From Thermoplasmata archaeon (GTDB taxonomy: Archaea > Thermoplasmatota > Thermoplasmata > Thermoplasmatales > Thermoplasmataceae): DNA of 6,834 nucleotides. The stretch spans positions 1 through 6,834 of the forward strand of contig JAJZKX010000097.1 of the NCBI GenBank assembly GCA_021850745.1, in the 5' to 3' direction. Positions 6,781 to 6,834 of this stretch are shown piece by piece. Position 1 is the stretch's first letter; each line of letters starts with the position of its first letter. The position numbers were made by a program, and so were the translations under genes. The notes under the pieces are model-generated. The model did not search any database and was not told the origin of the DNA. It saw nothing but the letters and a program-made list of their open reading frames with translations.

Positions 6781-6834
6781 AAGCTGCAGAGAATACGTAT
6801 AGATAATTTGGAACGATAGTATATTCTGATCCCT

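Noticed and set aside
6781..6834. AT-rich tail with TATA-like strings as a promoter or terminator
   Set aside because: The strings are short and loose, no hairpin or T run follows the stop codon, and no downstream gene is visible to anchor a promoter.

Overview
The window reads as a stretch of archaeal chromosome, most likely from a Thermoplasmatales-like organism (Thermoplasma, Ferroplasma, Cuniculiplasma and relatives). This rests on moderately AT-rich DNA, arginine written mostly as AGA/AGG, frequent ATA isoleucine codons, common GTG starts, short GG-rich Shine-Dalgarno sites and very compact same-strand gene packing. The assignment is by style and protein resemblance, not by a marker gene. 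I see no RNA gene, insertion sequence, CRISPR array or other mobile element.

Layout: seven genes, all on the + strand. Module 1 (about 1-4169) holds an MFS transporter cut off by the left window edge, a MaoC-type hot-dog hydratase, an acyl-CoA dehydrogenase and a family III (CaiB/BaiF) CoA-transferase, with gaps of 11, 17 and 39 bases if my preferred starts are right. A 145-base gap (4170-4314) follows; it is the only room for an internal promoter and holds a weak TATA-like element. Module 2 (4315-6780) holds a small SAF-domain protein and a large catalytic protein that together equal one altronate/galactarate dehydratase (UxaA family, split as in sulfolactate sulfo-lyase SuyAB), overlapping by ATGA, then an Ldh2-family 2-hydroxyacid dehydrogenase 7 bases later. 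The final 54 bases hold no gene.

Together the genes look like a catabolic cassette for an organic acid. The MFS protein would import it. The Ldh2 enzyme would interconvert 2-hydroxy and 2-oxo acids, and the UxaA-like pair would eliminate water (or another leaving group) from a 2-hydroxy acid. The CoA-transferase would activate a carboxylate, the acyl-CoA dehydrogenase would introduce a 2,3-double bond, and the MaoC protein would hydrate an enoyl-CoA. The MaoC/dehydrogenase/CoA-transferase trio resembles bacterial itaconate-type loci and the mesaconate steps of the haloarchaeal methylaspartate cycle, but no citramalyl/methylmalyl-CoA lyase is in the window. The UxaA-pair plus Ldh2 trio recalls sulfolactate (SuyAB/ComC) or sugar-acid loci. 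The true substrate cannot be read from the sequence; the combination of the two modules is the most interesting thing here.
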